DNA of 50,525 nucleotides, from the NCBI GenBank assembly GCA_934630495.1, contig CAKTVW010000015.1, positions 1 through 50,525 of the forward strand, written 5' to 3'. Both the position numbers and the translations under genes were made by a program. Under the pieces are notes generated by a model. It had not been told where the DNA came from. It did not search any database and worked only from the letters and a program-made list of their open reading frames with translations. This DNA is from an uncultured Oscillospiraceae bacterium (GTDB lineage: Bacteria > Bacillota > Clostridia > Oscillospirales > Oscillospiraceae). Positions 25,110 through 35,700 of this stretch are shown here, piece by piece (position 1 is the stretch's first letter; every line of letters begins with the position of its first letter).

Positions 25110-27678
25110 ATTGAAAGAGTCGCCGTACCGCTGCCTTCTGAATACTGAGATCGAGATGAATCCACATCAGATCAATGCATTTATAGCGGCGATTCATGCG
25201 CTGAAAACCGGAGGCCTCGTACTTGCGGACGAAGTCGGTTTGGGAAAAACCATAGAGGCAGGCCTTGTTCTGAAGTATGTTTTGGATACTGGCGCAAAGC
25301 GTGTTCTAATCGCACTCCCCGCCACACTCCGGAAACAGTGGGAGGTCGAACTGGATGAAAAGTTCAATCTGAAAGCTACAATCCTTGATCGTTTGACGGT
25401 GGAAAAGGACTACTACGGGACAAAAACGTGGATCGAAGATCCAAAAGCGGCGCGCATAATCATTACGTCCTATGACTATGCGTCCAAGCTGATGAAACGC
25501 TTCCCGTCTGTAAAATGGGATTTTTTGATAATTGATGAGGCGCATAATCTTCGGAATGTATTTCATGGAACGAAGCGGGCCAAACGCCTGTATGATCTGA
25601 CCAAGGGCATTCCCAAGATCCTGCTGACCGCAACGCCGCTTCAGAATTCGCTGATCGATCTTCACGGTTTGCTCTCTTACATAGATCCCCGTATATTCGG
25701 TGATGAAAAAGTTTTTGTGCATCGTTATGTAGATTCACAGGATTATGAAGGATTGAAGCGGGAACTGGCACCAGTTCTGTACCGCACGCTTAGAAGAGAT
25801 GTCGGAAAGTATATGGACTTCAAAAAGCGTGAGTGCCGAACCATAGATTTCAGGCTTTCACCCGATGAAGCTGCGCTCTATTATCTTGTTAATGAATTTC
25901 TGAAAAAGCCAGTTCTGTATTCCATTCCCACATCAAACCGTGGCCTGATCACCTTGGTTATCCGAAAACTGCTCGCGTCTTCCAGCTTCGCCTTGGTCGA
26001 GACTTTTGAGGTGCTTGCAACCCGGCTTGAAAAGTTGAAGGAGGGAACAAAATCTGCAGATGCGCAGGAAGGCTTCGATCTGTTCTGGAATTTCGTCGAA
26101 GATGAGATTGATGAAGAAGCGTTTGGCGATCAGGAGGACGAGGACACCGTATTCCAGAAACAACTGATTCAGGAAGAGCTGGACGAAGTGCGTCATATCA
26201 TTGAAATCGCCGGTAATATTCATCAGAATGCAAAGATAACAGCCCTGAAGCAGGCTCTGCATACAGCGTTTGGCTTTCAGGCAGAGCATGCGATCCCTCA
26301 AAAAGTTGTTGTCTTTACCGAATCAAAACGTACACAGAAGTACATTGCAGCTGAGCTCAGGAACGATGGGTATGCTGAGGAAGACATTCTGCTGTTCAAC
26401 GGGGATTTCAATGATGTCATGACCAAAGAAATATACCGTGCCTGGCAAGTAAAAAACTTCGGTAAGACCAACTATGGACGCAGTGTGGAGTATAAGCACG
26501 CCATTGTCGACTATTTCAGGGAGAATGCAAAGATCCTGATTGTGACAGACGCCGGATCCGAAGGTCTGAATCTGCAGTTTTGCAATACCGTTATCAATTA
26601 TGACCTCCCGTGGAACCCGCAGAGAATTGAGCAGCGTATTGGCCGTTGCCATCGTTACGGGCAAAAAAATGACGTCGTTGCCATCAATCTTCTGAACACT
26701 GAAAACGCGGCAGACCTACGTGTATACGATATTCTTTCCAGGAAGTTTGAGCTGTTCGAGGGTGTGTTCGGTGCATCGGATATTGCTCTTGGTATTCTGG
26801 AGTCCGGCAGCAGTTTTGAAAGGATGATCCTTGAGATTTATCAAAACTGTAATTCTGCGACGGAATTCCGACGTGCATTTGACAAGCTTGAAAGAAAGCT
26901 TGATGCGAAACGCAATAAGAAAGCGTCTCAACTGCGAACATTACTGCTTACCGAAAGTCGCGAGGCCAAGGGTATGGCGCTGGAAAAGACGAAGCAGGAG
27001 ATTGATTGTTATCTGCAGGACGTGGAGTTCTGGACGGAAATTGAGGATCCGGATAATGGTTTGAGTACGCAGTTCTGGCGGATAGATCATTGGGGCGAAG
27101 AATGTTTTGGGGAGCATGGGACCCTGTTCATCGGTGCCTTCTGCGATCAGGCTAGGCAGTTATTCCCTGTCACCTTGCTCTGTGACGAAAATGATGACTA
27201 CATAGATTTTACGGAATCGGATCTCATCGGAGCTATAATGAGGTCTGAGGATTCGGATATCCACTATTATTCACCGACGGCAGAGGATCATAAGCGGTAT
27301 GCACAGATTTATGATCGCCTGATCTCGGAAATGACGACAAGATATAAAGCCAGCATTCAGCCGATGCTGGAGTATAATAAACAAAAGCTGGAAAACTGGG
27401 CAGAGATCCGGACAGAGCAGCTTGTCATTGAGATTCAGGAAACCGCGGCTGAAATGCGAGCATTGGATGAGCAGGCAGCCGCAGCGAAGGATTTCCTTGA
27501 AAAAGTGGATATCCGCAAAAAAGCAGATAAAAAGAAAAAGCATCTGGAAAAGCTGGAACAGGATTTTCATGCGAAAGCCACCGCAATTCAGGCAGAGGTC
27601 GCGCGTGATATTGCGGCATTCAATGAGAGTATGAAAATATGTCCTGTGCTGGTTGTGAATACAGTACTGAAGTTCTGA
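25060..27678 (+). CDS. drmD: SNF2-family helicase, DrmD-like
   Basis: The 872-residue superfamily 2 ATPase has an N-terminal DEAD core with Walker A DEVGLGKT (57-64), DEAH (159-162), TATPLQNSLIDLHGLLSYID, and a helicase C-terminal domain ending in RIEQRIGRCHRYGQ. Residues from about 600 on hold charged coiled-coil segments (KAKAD-rich, about 800-850). ATG 25060 has AGGAGGAG upstream and overlaps the methyltransferase gene. An SNF2 helicase of this kind is the class 1 DISARM marker (DrmD), thought to remodel or translocate on incoming DNA. Here it sits beside a class 2 methyltransferase. A stand-alone RapA-like helicase is the alternative, but position argues against it. Confidence 0.88.
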   Translation: MEENLLLEQYGKFKKIELKESPYRCLLNTEIEMNPHQINAFIAAIHALKTGGLVLADEVGLGKTIEAGLVLKYVLDTGAKRVLIALPATLRKQWEVELDEKFNLKATILDRLTVEKDYYGTKTWIEDPKAARIIITSYDYASKLMKRFPSVKWDFLIIDEAHNLRNVFHGTKRAKRLYDLTKGIPKILLTATPLQNSLIDLHGLLSYIDPRIFGDEKVFVHRYVDSQDYEGLKRELAPVLYRTLRRDVGKYMDFKKRECRTIDFRLSPDEAALYYLVNEFLKKPVLYSIPTSNRGLITLVIRKLLASSSFALVETFEVLATRLEKLKEGTKSADAQEGFDLFWNFVEDEIDEEAFGDQEDEDTVFQKQLIQEELDEVRHIIEIAGNIHQNAKITALKQALHTAFGFQAEHAIPQKVVVFTESKRTQKYIAAELRNDGYAEEDILLFNGDFNDVMTKEIYRAWQVKNFGKTNYGRSVEYKHAIVDYFRENAKILIVTDAGSEGLNLQFCNTVINYDLPWNPQRIEQRIGRCHRYGQKNDVVAINLLNTENAADLRVYDILSRKFELFEGVFGASDIALGILESGSSFERMILEIYQNCNSATEFRRAFDKLERKLDAKRNKKASQLRTLLLTESREAKGMALEKTKQEIDCYLQDVEFWTEIEDPDNGLSTQFWRIDHWGEECFGEHGTLFIGAFCDQARQLFPVTLLCDENDDYIDFTESDLIGAIMRSEDSDIHYYSPTAEDHKRYAQIYDRLISEMTTRYKASIQPMLEYNKQKLENWAEIRTEQLVIEIQETAAEMRALDEQAAAAKDFLEKVDIRKKADKKKKHLEKLEQDFHAKATAIQAEVARDIAAFNESMKICPVLVVNTVLKF

Positions 27679-27686
27679 GGTAGAGT

Positions 27687-28466
27687 ATGAATTTTCTGAA
27701 ATATGATCTGGGGCAACTGAATAAAGGACAGGTCGTAGAGGTGACACTGTCTTCCCAGGCAAATGTTAAACTGATGAGCAGCACAGATTTCAATAATTAC
27801 AAAAACGGTCGCCGCCACCATTATTATGGAGGACTGGCTAAGGCTTCGCCTGCCAGGTTACAGGTTCCTTCAAGTGGTCACTGGTATGTAACGGTAGACT
27901 TGGGCGGATATGCCGGAAATGTGAAGGCGTCGGTAAGAGTATTGCCTGGGTTGCTCCAGCCGATAAAGCAGCCATCTATATCTCCGATGCCTGCATCACT
28001 GTTTTTGGGCAACAATCCTCCCCACGATTATTCGCCGGATAACAAGGGCTACGATGTGTTCATTTCGCACGCTTCGGAAGATAAAGATCCGGTTGCCCGA
28101 CCTCTTGCGAATGCGCTGGTAGAACGCGGCATTACCGTATGGTATGACGAGTTTGAAATGAAAATTGGCAATAGTCTGAGGCGGAAGATTGATCAGGGAC
28201 TAGCACACAGCAATTTCGGCATTATCATTATCTCCCGAAGCTTTATCTCCAAGGGTTGGACGAATTACGAGCTTGATGGACTGATCACACGATCCTTGAC
28301 CGGTGAGCAGCAGATTCTCCCTATCTGGCATGACATCACCAAGCAGGAGGTAATCAACTTCAGCCCCTCTCTGGCCGACAAACTGGCCAGAAATACTGCG
28401 ATAAATACGATAGATGAAATTGCTGATGAGATCGCAGAACTGATCAATTCCCAAAAAGGAGTTTGA
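27687..28466 (+). CDS. DUF1883-TIR domain protein
   Basis: The 259-residue protein has an N-terminal DUF1883 domain (1-88, MNFLKYDLGQLNKGQVVEV ... HWYVTVDLGGY), a proline-rich linker (about 88-118), and a C-terminal TIR domain (121-255) starting YDVFISHASEDKD. The conserved TIR glutamate is present as E195 in WTNYELDGL, so NAD+ cleavage is plausible. DUF1883-TIR proteins occur in bacterial defence loci. The gene lies 8 bases after the SNF2 gene and 6 before mod, so it is co-expressed with the restriction genes. I infer an abortive-infection style effector or sensor; the trigger is unknown. It could instead be a protein-protein adaptor. Confidence 0.9.
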   Translation: MNFLKYDLGQLNKGQVVEVTLSSQANVKLMSSTDFNNYKNGRRHHYYGGLAKASPARLQVPSSGHWYVTVDLGGYAGNVKASVRVLPGLLQPIKQPSISPMPASLFLGNNPPHDYSPDNKGYDVFISHASEDKDPVARPLANALVERGITVWYDEFEMKIGNSLRRKIDQGLAHSNFGIIIISRSFISKGWTNYELDGLITRSLTGEQQILPIWHDITKQEVINFSPSLADKLARNTAINTIDEIADEIAELINSQKGV

Positions 28467-28472
28467 CGGATT

Positions 28473-30089
28473 ATGGCTTATAGCGGAAAACTGGAACTAA
28501 CATGGGTCGGGAAATATGATGAAAAGGTTGTGGAACCCCGTATTCTTGTTGAAGATAAAAGCAAATCCTATGGTGATCCCAGCAGCGAAAACATGCTCAT
28601 CCACGGGGATAATCTGATTGCATTGCAAGCTCTGCAGCAGGATTTCGCCGGTAGAATTAAGTGTATTTATATTGACCCACCTTTTAATACCGGGCAAGCG
28701 TTTGAAACCTATGATGACAACTTGGAAATGTCTATCTGGTTAAGCCTAATGCGCGACAGAATAAAGCTGCTTCATTCCCTGCTTTCTGATGATGGCACTC
28801 TCTTCGTACATATCGATGATACGAATCTTCCATATTTATTGATTCTGCTTGATGAGGTCTTCGGAAGGCAAAACCGACTTTACCTTATTGCTTTTAAGCA
28901 AGGGGCGGCGACTGGTCATAAAGCTATTAATCCGGGTTGTGTAACAACTACCAATTTCATCATTATGATTGCCAAAGATAAAAGCCAGTGGCAACCCAAC
29001 AAAGTCTACACAAAGCGCGATAGAGACAATCGTTATGGAAAATACATAACAAACATAACTGCCAATTTTTCTGATTGGCATATTATCACCTTGACCGAAG
29101 CATTTGCCCAAACGGAAAACTTATCTGTTTCTGATGCGCGAAAAATGATTAAGGCGAATCCTTCGCTTCTAAATGAATTTGTAATAAAGAACGCTGATTC
29201 TGTAATACGTACTGCCCGCCCAGATATGGCAAGCGTCGGGAAGGAAATTCAAGAGAAAGTCCGCAAATCTGCTGACAATCGAGACGCTGTTTTCTATTTG
29301 CCCAGGGAAAACAGTCCCGATATGTATTTCATAAACGGTGAACGGATACTGTTCTACAAGGACAAATTAAAAGAAATTGATGGCGAGCTTGTTTCCGCTG
29401 AGCCATTAACGACATTGTGGGATGACATATTGTCGAATAATCTGCACAATGAGGGCGGCGTTTCTTTCCCGAAAGGGAAAAAACCAGAGCATCTGATTAA
29501 GCGAGTTTTCGAAATTGCGACGAACAAAGGAGACTGGGTTCTGGACTCTTTTCTGGGCTCCGGTACAACGGTCGCTGTTGCCCACAAGATGGGACGTCGA
29601 TACATTGGAATTGAGATGGGCGAGCAAGCGTATACACACTGTAAAAAGCGTTTAGATTCAGTTATTTCGGATACAGATAATTCTGGTATCAGCAAAGCTG
29701 TCGACTGGCATGGTGGTGGCGGGTACCATTTTTATGAGCTCGCCCCCAGCCTGCTGATCAAAAATGACAAGTTGCCGGTCTATCAAGTCAATCCGGAGTA
29801 CACCTTTGAGATGATGTGCGAAGCGATCTGCAAACTGGAAGGTTTTCGGTATAAACCTGGCGGCAATTTTCACGGCTATTCCTCCGAGAAGCGTTTCATC
29901 CATATCACAAAGGAATTTGTGAACGCGGAATATGTGATGTCTGTTGCCACGACACTGGGAGAGGATCAGTCTCTTCTGATTTATGGGACAAAAATCCAGT
30001 CTGATCTGCGGCTCCCGGATAACATTGAGGTGAAGAAGATCCCGAAGGATCTTCTGGAAAAGTGCGATTTTGAAAGCGAGGTGCGATAA
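28473..30089 (+). CDS. mod: Type III restriction-modification methyltransferase (Mod)
   Basis: The 538-residue beta-class amino-methyltransferase has DPPF at 68-71 (IDPPFNTGQAF) before the SAM-binding FLGSGTT at 360-366, the order seen in type III Mod and other N6-adenine enzymes. The central region between them should be the target recognition domain. AAAAAGGAG precedes ATG 28473. It overlaps res by a single base (TAATG), so Mod and Res are made in step. Within a DISARM locus it takes the slot of DrmMI, the class 1 adenine methyltransferase, although that one belongs to a different family. The target site is unknown. Confidence 0.92.
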   Translation: MAYSGKLELTWVGKYDEKVVEPRILVEDKSKSYGDPSSENMLIHGDNLIALQALQQDFAGRIKCIYIDPPFNTGQAFETYDDNLEMSIWLSLMRDRIKLLHSLLSDDGTLFVHIDDTNLPYLLILLDEVFGRQNRLYLIAFKQGAATGHKAINPGCVTTTNFIIMIAKDKSQWQPNKVYTKRDRDNRYGKYITNITANFSDWHIITLTEAFAQTENLSVSDARKMIKANPSLLNEFVIKNADSVIRTARPDMASVGKEIQEKVRKSADNRDAVFYLPRENSPDMYFINGERILFYKDKLKEIDGELVSAEPLTTLWDDILSNNLHNEGGVSFPKGKKPEHLIKRVFEIATNKGDWVLDSFLGSGTTVAVAHKMGRRYIGIEMGEQAYTHCKKRLDSVISDTDNSGISKAVDWHGGGGYHFYELAPSLLIKNDKLPVYQVNPEYTFEMMCEAICKLEGFRYKPGGNFHGYSSEKRFIHITKEFVNAEYVMSVATTLGEDQSLLIYGTKIQSDLRLPDNIEVKKIPKDLLEKCDFESEVR

Positions 30090-32728
30090 TGACTGATATT
30101 GTAAAAAAGATCAGTTATGCCATGAGCCTGCGCCCCCCGCAGCAGGAAGCTCTTGCTTTTCTGGACAAGATCTCTGCCAATTGCGACTACAAAAAGGACA
30201 GCAAAGCAGCGGTTGAGACTGTAGCGTCCGAAAACTGCGAGAACCAACGGGAAATCCATGTTGCAGAACAGTTTGACTTCCCCTCTTTCTGTTATGCCAT
30301 GGCAACGGGTATCGGCAAGACCCGCCTGATGGGCGCCTGCATCTACTATCTCTATAAAACCAAAGGCTATCGGCACTTCTTTATTCTGGCGCCCGGTAAC
30401 ACAATCTATGAAAAGCTGCGCAAAGAATCCAATCCGGCCCACCCGAAGTATATCTTCAAGGGCCTGGAAGCGGAAATGGGCCGGCCGAAGGTGTATGACG
30501 GAGAGAATTACACCTCCTATCCGGCTCAGTATGAACAGATGAGGATTCATCTGGAAAAGACTTCTGAGATTCAGCTCTTTATCTTCAACATTGGTAAAAT
30601 CTTTAACAGCCGCACAGATACCCAGTTCAATTTTCACAAGTTTAAAGAGGAGTTGGGCATGTCCTTTGCCGATGTGCTTTCCGGCTTTGATGATCTGGTA
30701 ATCTGCATGGACGAGGCACATCGCTACTACGCCCCGGCCTCCATGAAAGCAATCAACTATCTGAAGCCTGTCTTGGGCCTGGAGTTTACGGCGACGCCGA
30801 AAACGGTCAGCAATGTCATCTATTCCTATGACCTTGCCCGCGGCGCAGTGGAAGGGTATCTGAAAACGCCCGTTGTCATGGGGCGTTCCAACATGGCGGG
30901 ATACAGCGATGAGGACATCGAAGAGATGAAAATCCTTGATGGCTTGACCCTGCACGAGCACCGCAAAGCAGTTTTGCGCCAGTATTGTGCGGACAACAAC
31001 CTGGAGTATGTGAAACCCATTGTTCTGATTGCCTGCAAGGATACCAATCATGCAAAGCAAATCCGGGAACTGATCGACAGCGACAGCTTCCAGCACGGGA
31101 AATACAAAGGGCGTGTTATCGAAATCCACTCCAACATGCGGGGAGAGGAAACAGAAGAGAACATCCGTCTGCTGTTGTCCATTGAGCGGAATGACAACCC
31201 GGCGGAGATTGTGCTTCATGTGTATAAGCTGAAGGAAGGCTGGGACGTCAACAACCTGTTCACCATCATTCCTCTGAATGCAGCAAAGAGCGATATTCTG
31301 GCGATGCAGACGATCGGCAGAGGTCTGCGCCTCCCGTTCGGTTCAGCGACCCATAATGAGGATATCGACACGCTGGACATTGTTGCTCACGATCACTACC
31401 GGGAACTGGTAGACGAGATCCGAAGCAGTGATATTTTCCGTTATCGTGATCTGGACAAATCAGGTGTTGAGCAGACGGATTCCGTGGATGTCGGAGCAAC
31501 CGACGAAGCGCAGATCTCTTTGTTCGATCAGGTAATCACAGATACCGGAGTCAAATCCTTCTCCAGTATGGACGATCCGGAGACACAAGCTGCGCTGTAT
31601 GCCTCTTATCTGAAATTGTTTGGATCTTCAAAACCACAGGAAGAAACGCAGTCCGATGGAGAACAAATCACACTCTTTGAGTTCGGGAACACCTCTGCCG
31701 GGGATACTGCTGAGTCGGAAACTGTATCCGGGCAAACGACTGCTGGTGGAAAAGCAAAAGCACCCATGAGCAAAGAAACCTTTGTTCGAAAATTGAAAGA
31801 ATACTCGGTCAAAGCGATCTCTGTACCAAAGATTCTTGTGCAAACGACATCCGTCGTATATTTCCGTTCTTTTGAGGTGCATCGCTCTATTCAGGACTTT
31901 GAAGTGGCATCTGCTACCATCGAGCGGTTCGATGCCATTCACCAGCAAATGCTTGCTTCCGTGGACGCTCAGGCGTTGGAAGTGGATGACGCCATGAACA
32001 CCCTGGCCTGCATGCTGCTGGACTCTGTCAGCGAGCTTTCCTGGGACGATGCTGACCTGATTATTGATATCGTAGGACAGTATCTGAATCAGATTGAAGG
32101 GGACGATGAGCAAAAGCGGAAAATCGTGCGGAGATATGCGCCACTGATTGTAAACGATCTCCGAAAGCAGCTATATGAGCATATGGACAAGAAAACCTAT
32201 GATGTCCATATCGTTCAGAAGGACCTGATACTTTTCCGCAAGTTTGTAAAGAGTGTCAAAAAGGATGGAAAGGTTCGGTTCGACCGGCCTTTCACCGATA
32301 AAACCAATATTAAAAAGTACCTGTTCACCGGATATAAGAAAGCATACTATCCGGAAAACGCATTTGACAGTGACTCCGAGCGCCTTTTTTCCATCATTCT
32401 GGAAGAGGACGCAGATGTGATCCGCTGGATCAAGCCGCCTCTTAACCAGCTCGGCCTGTTCTGGCAGGCCGGTCAGCAGTATAATCCGGATTTTCTGGTG
32501 GAAACGGACGCCAAGAAGTACATGGTTGAAGTAAAAGCCGAAAATGAGGCGACCGATGCAGATGTGTTAGCCAAAGCCAGAGAAGGCATCAAGTGGTGTC
32601 GGTTCGCTTCGGCAGCTGATCCGGACGGAAAGCCGTGGGAGTATCGCCTGATAACAGATAATAACATTCATCCGGGGAACACCTGCAAGTATACGCTTGG
32701 GACCGCACACAGGATTCAGGAGGGTTGA
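30089..32728 (+). CDS. res: Type III restriction enzyme Res subunit (helicase-endonuclease)
   Basis: The 879-residue protein has a superfamily 2 helicase core with Walker A ATGIGKT (72-78), DEAH (208-211), a motif VI region (QTIGRGLRLPFG) and a C-terminal PD-(D/E)xK nuclease with D801 and E814-V-K816 (NPDFLVET, YMVEVKAE). All catalytic residues are intact. Type III enzymes need two inversely oriented unmethylated sites and ATP to cut. Start overlaps mod by one base; drmA starts 2 bases after the stop. So the operon holds its own nuclease, which classic DISARM lacks except for DrmC. Confidence 0.93.
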   Translation: MTDIVKKISYAMSLRPPQQEALAFLDKISANCDYKKDSKAAVETVASENCENQREIHVAEQFDFPSFCYAMATGIGKTRLMGACIYYLYKTKGYRHFFILAPGNTIYEKLRKESNPAHPKYIFKGLEAEMGRPKVYDGENYTSYPAQYEQMRIHLEKTSEIQLFIFNIGKIFNSRTDTQFNFHKFKEELGMSFADVLSGFDDLVICMDEAHRYYAPASMKAINYLKPVLGLEFTATPKTVSNVIYSYDLARGAVEGYLKTPVVMGRSNMAGYSDEDIEEMKILDGLTLHEHRKAVLRQYCADNNLEYVKPIVLIACKDTNHAKQIRELIDSDSFQHGKYKGRVIEIHSNMRGEETEENIRLLLSIERNDNPAEIVLHVYKLKEGWDVNNLFTIIPLNAAKSDILAMQTIGRGLRLPFGSATHNEDIDTLDIVAHDHYRELVDEIRSSDIFRYRDLDKSGVEQTDSVDVGATDEAQISLFDQVITDTGVKSFSSMDDPETQAALYASYLKLFGSSKPQEETQSDGEQITLFEFGNTSAGDTAESETVSGQTTAGGKAKAPMSKETFVRKLKEYSVKAISVPKILVQTTSVVYFRSFEVHRSIQDFEVASATIERFDAIHQQMLASVDAQALEVDDAMNTLACMLLDSVSELSWDDADLIIDIVGQYLNQIEGDDEQKRKIVRRYAPLIVNDLRKQLYEHMDKKTYDVHIVQKDLILFRKFVKSVKKDGKVRFDRPFTDKTNIKKYLFTGYKKAYYPENAFDSDSERLFSIILEEDADVIRWIKPPLNQLGLFWQAGQQYNPDFLVETDAKKYMVEVKAENEATDADVLAKAREGIKWCRFASAADPDGKPWEYRLITDNNIHPGNTCKYTLGTAHRIQEG

Positions 32729-32730
32729 TT

Positions 32731-35700
32731 ATGCCTGATCGTTTTGAATTTGCCGCTGTTCGTCAAAAGATAATTGACGACGTCAGAACGGATCTGATGG
32801 GGCCGGTATCGGAGACGGAAGTTCTCGATGAGAATCCCAAGCATGCCTATATTATTGGCATGCTTATCTCTCAGAGTGAAGCTGAACGCGAGAAAGAAGA
32901 TCTGGGAGAACAAGAAATAGACACGGTTGTTGTCAGCGAAGATGATGAGGATTATACCGCTGGTGAAGATGATGGCAACGAGCCGGTCTCTGTCACACAT
33001 TTTCAGCTTCCTTCGTCAATAGGTATCAGCTTTTACATCGAAGATGCCACAGAACAGATCAATCTGGATATCTGTTGGGGTGACTATGCAAAGTCGTCAG
33101 AGAAAAGGCTGACAAAGGACGGCAAAGAGATCAGTGTTGCGACCTATACACGGAACCCGATGAAAGAGACCTTATCTATTGACTTCACTTCATTTGACCG
33201 AGCAAAGGACTATTCACTTGCCTGTGATTCGAATATAAAGGTTCACATTTCCAGGATTCACCTGAAACGAGGCTATTCTCTTGTAACCGCGTATGTTATG
33301 AACAAACGGCATAATGCAGAAAGCGACGTGGAATCCATGATGTTCCAGGTCGGTATTAAAGCGTATGCCGGGAACGGATCTCCTGTTTTTATCGCTGAAC
33401 ATATTTGCAGGGAAGTTCTGGAGGCGGACGAGTTTTATTTTGAGCAGCGGCCAATCCTTGGAAGAGGTCGTGGCTGTGCCGCGACCTGGGGAAATGTAAT
33501 TGACGGGAAAGCGGCGTATGTTCAGTCTGATTTTATCCCGCAGTATGAATTCCCCGGTGTCAGCCCTGCTCTGGAAGGCTTTGATCCCACATTCTTCTCT
33601 ATGCGTGCCTTATCCGCGGCGAAACGAAAAGACGATATTATTACTCGCCTTACTGTTCTGGCAGATTCTTATGATCGGTGGATCCAGACTCGCATTGTCT
33701 CGGATGCAAAAATGCAGGATGCGGCTTTCAAAGCAAAGATCGGTGATGGTGTTGCATCCAAATGTCTCGGGGCATTGGCTCGTATCCGGGAAGGAATCCA
33801 TTTGCTTCAGTATAACGATACCGCATTTGACGCCTTTTGTTTTATGAACCGGGCCATGCTTTTGCAGCGTAATATCATGAATTATTCCAAAAAGCACGGG
33901 GACGGTGTTGCCTGCAGTTTCCGGGACTTTGTTGATCCCAGAAATCAGAAGAATGACTTTAGCTGGCGTCCTTTCCAGATTGCGTTTATCCTCATGAACC
34001 TGGCGGGCATTGTCAATCCTTCTCATGACGATCGGGAAATTGTGGATCTACTGTTTTTTCCCACTGGCGGTGGTAAAACGGAGGCATATCTTGGCTTAAT
34101 GGCATTTGTGATCGCTCACCGCAGATTGACAGCCAACGATTCAGACGAGTTTAATCATGATGGTGGCGTCACAGCGATCCTTCGTTATACGCTCCGATTG
34201 CTTACTACTCAGCAAAGAGATCGTATTACAAAAATGGTGGTTGCTGCCGAACTGATTCGCCAGAAGGAAGAGCCTAAATACGGCAAAGCTCCTATCAGCA
34301 TCGGGTTTTGGGTTGGCGGTGGCGTCACTCCCAACAGCTTCGAAGATTTGAAGGAGACGCCGGAGAAGCCTCAGGAGGCGCGGCGGAACCGCAACCTGTT
34401 ATACAAGCAGCTCCTGACATGCCCATTCTGCGGCAAACCCCTGACGGAAGATAATTTCTATATAGATACTGCATCAAAATCTGTATCTGTATACTGCTCT
34501 GACCGCGATTGCCTGTTTTATAAATACAAAAATCCGAAGAAGAAACTTCCTGTATTCCTCGTTGACGAGGAAATCTATGCTAAATGCCCGACGATCATCC
34601 TGTCTACTGTGGATAAGTTCGCACGGCTCCCGTGGGATGTAAAAACAAATGCTCTTTTCGGCCGAGTTGATCGTTTTTGCAGCAGAGATGGTTTTGTGGC
34701 AATTGGTGATGACGAATCACATAATCACCGCCAGACGGCCGATTTGCCGGCATCAACCGTAATTTCAGTGAAGCCCTTCCTTCCCCCGGAACTGATCATC
34801 CAGGATGAGCTTCATTTGATTACCGGGCCTCTTGGCACCATTTACGGCGCATATGAGACGATTATTGAAGATATGTGTACATATCAATGCGGTGAAAAGA
34901 CGATTCTCCCGAAATATGTGGTTTCCACTGCAACCATCAAGAATGCCAGCGAACAAGCCCGATGCCTGTATGCACGCAAGAAAACTGCGCAGTTTCCACC
35001 CAGCGGTTTTGAAATAGGCGACAGCTTCTTTATTCGGGAAATCCCGGTGGAGGAGAATCCGTTCCGCAGATATGTTGGCGTTTGTGCGCCAGGGCAATCT
35101 GTAAAAACAGCTTTACTACGAACTTATGCCATTATTCTTCAGACTGTTTATGACTTATCGCTAAAGGATGAGTATAAGGATGTCATAGATCCTTATTACA
35201 CGTTGGTTGGGTATTATAACAGTATTCGTGAATTGGGCGGCGCTGTCCGGTTGCTCCAGGATGACATTCCGAAACGAATCAATCGGTTGAAGAAACGCTA
35301 CGACATGGATAAGACCCGTTATCTTAACAAGAGCGCAAGTGTTGAAATCACCTCACGCATGCCCTCCTACAAGATACCGGATCAGCTGAAAAAGCTAGAA
35401 ACGCCGTACACAGCGAAAGAATGCCTTGATACAGCAATTGCTACCAACATGATTGCTGTAGGTATGGATGTAGACCGGCTTGGACTAATGGTTGTAACCG
35501 GTCAGCCAAAACAGAATTCGGAATACATTCAGGCCACCAGCCGAATTGGGCGTGCCTTTCCAGGCATTATAGTTACACTGTATAACCCTTATCGGCCTCG
35601 GGATTTGTCTCATTATGAGAACTTTACCGGTTATCATTCCCAGCTGTATCGCTTTGTGGAAGGGACAACAGCGACTCCGTTTTCTGCGCGAGCGAGGGAT

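Noticed and set aside
28473..30089. Calling the methyltransferase a true DrmMI of class 1 DISARM
   Set aside because: Motif order and the DPPFNTG...FLGSGTT layout fit a type III Mod coupled to res; DrmMI belongs to another adenine methyltransferase family.
29981..31219. Minus-strand frame of 412 codons opposite mod and res
   Set aside because: Mod and Res have intact motifs on the plus strand; the reverse frame has no recognisable domain or start site.
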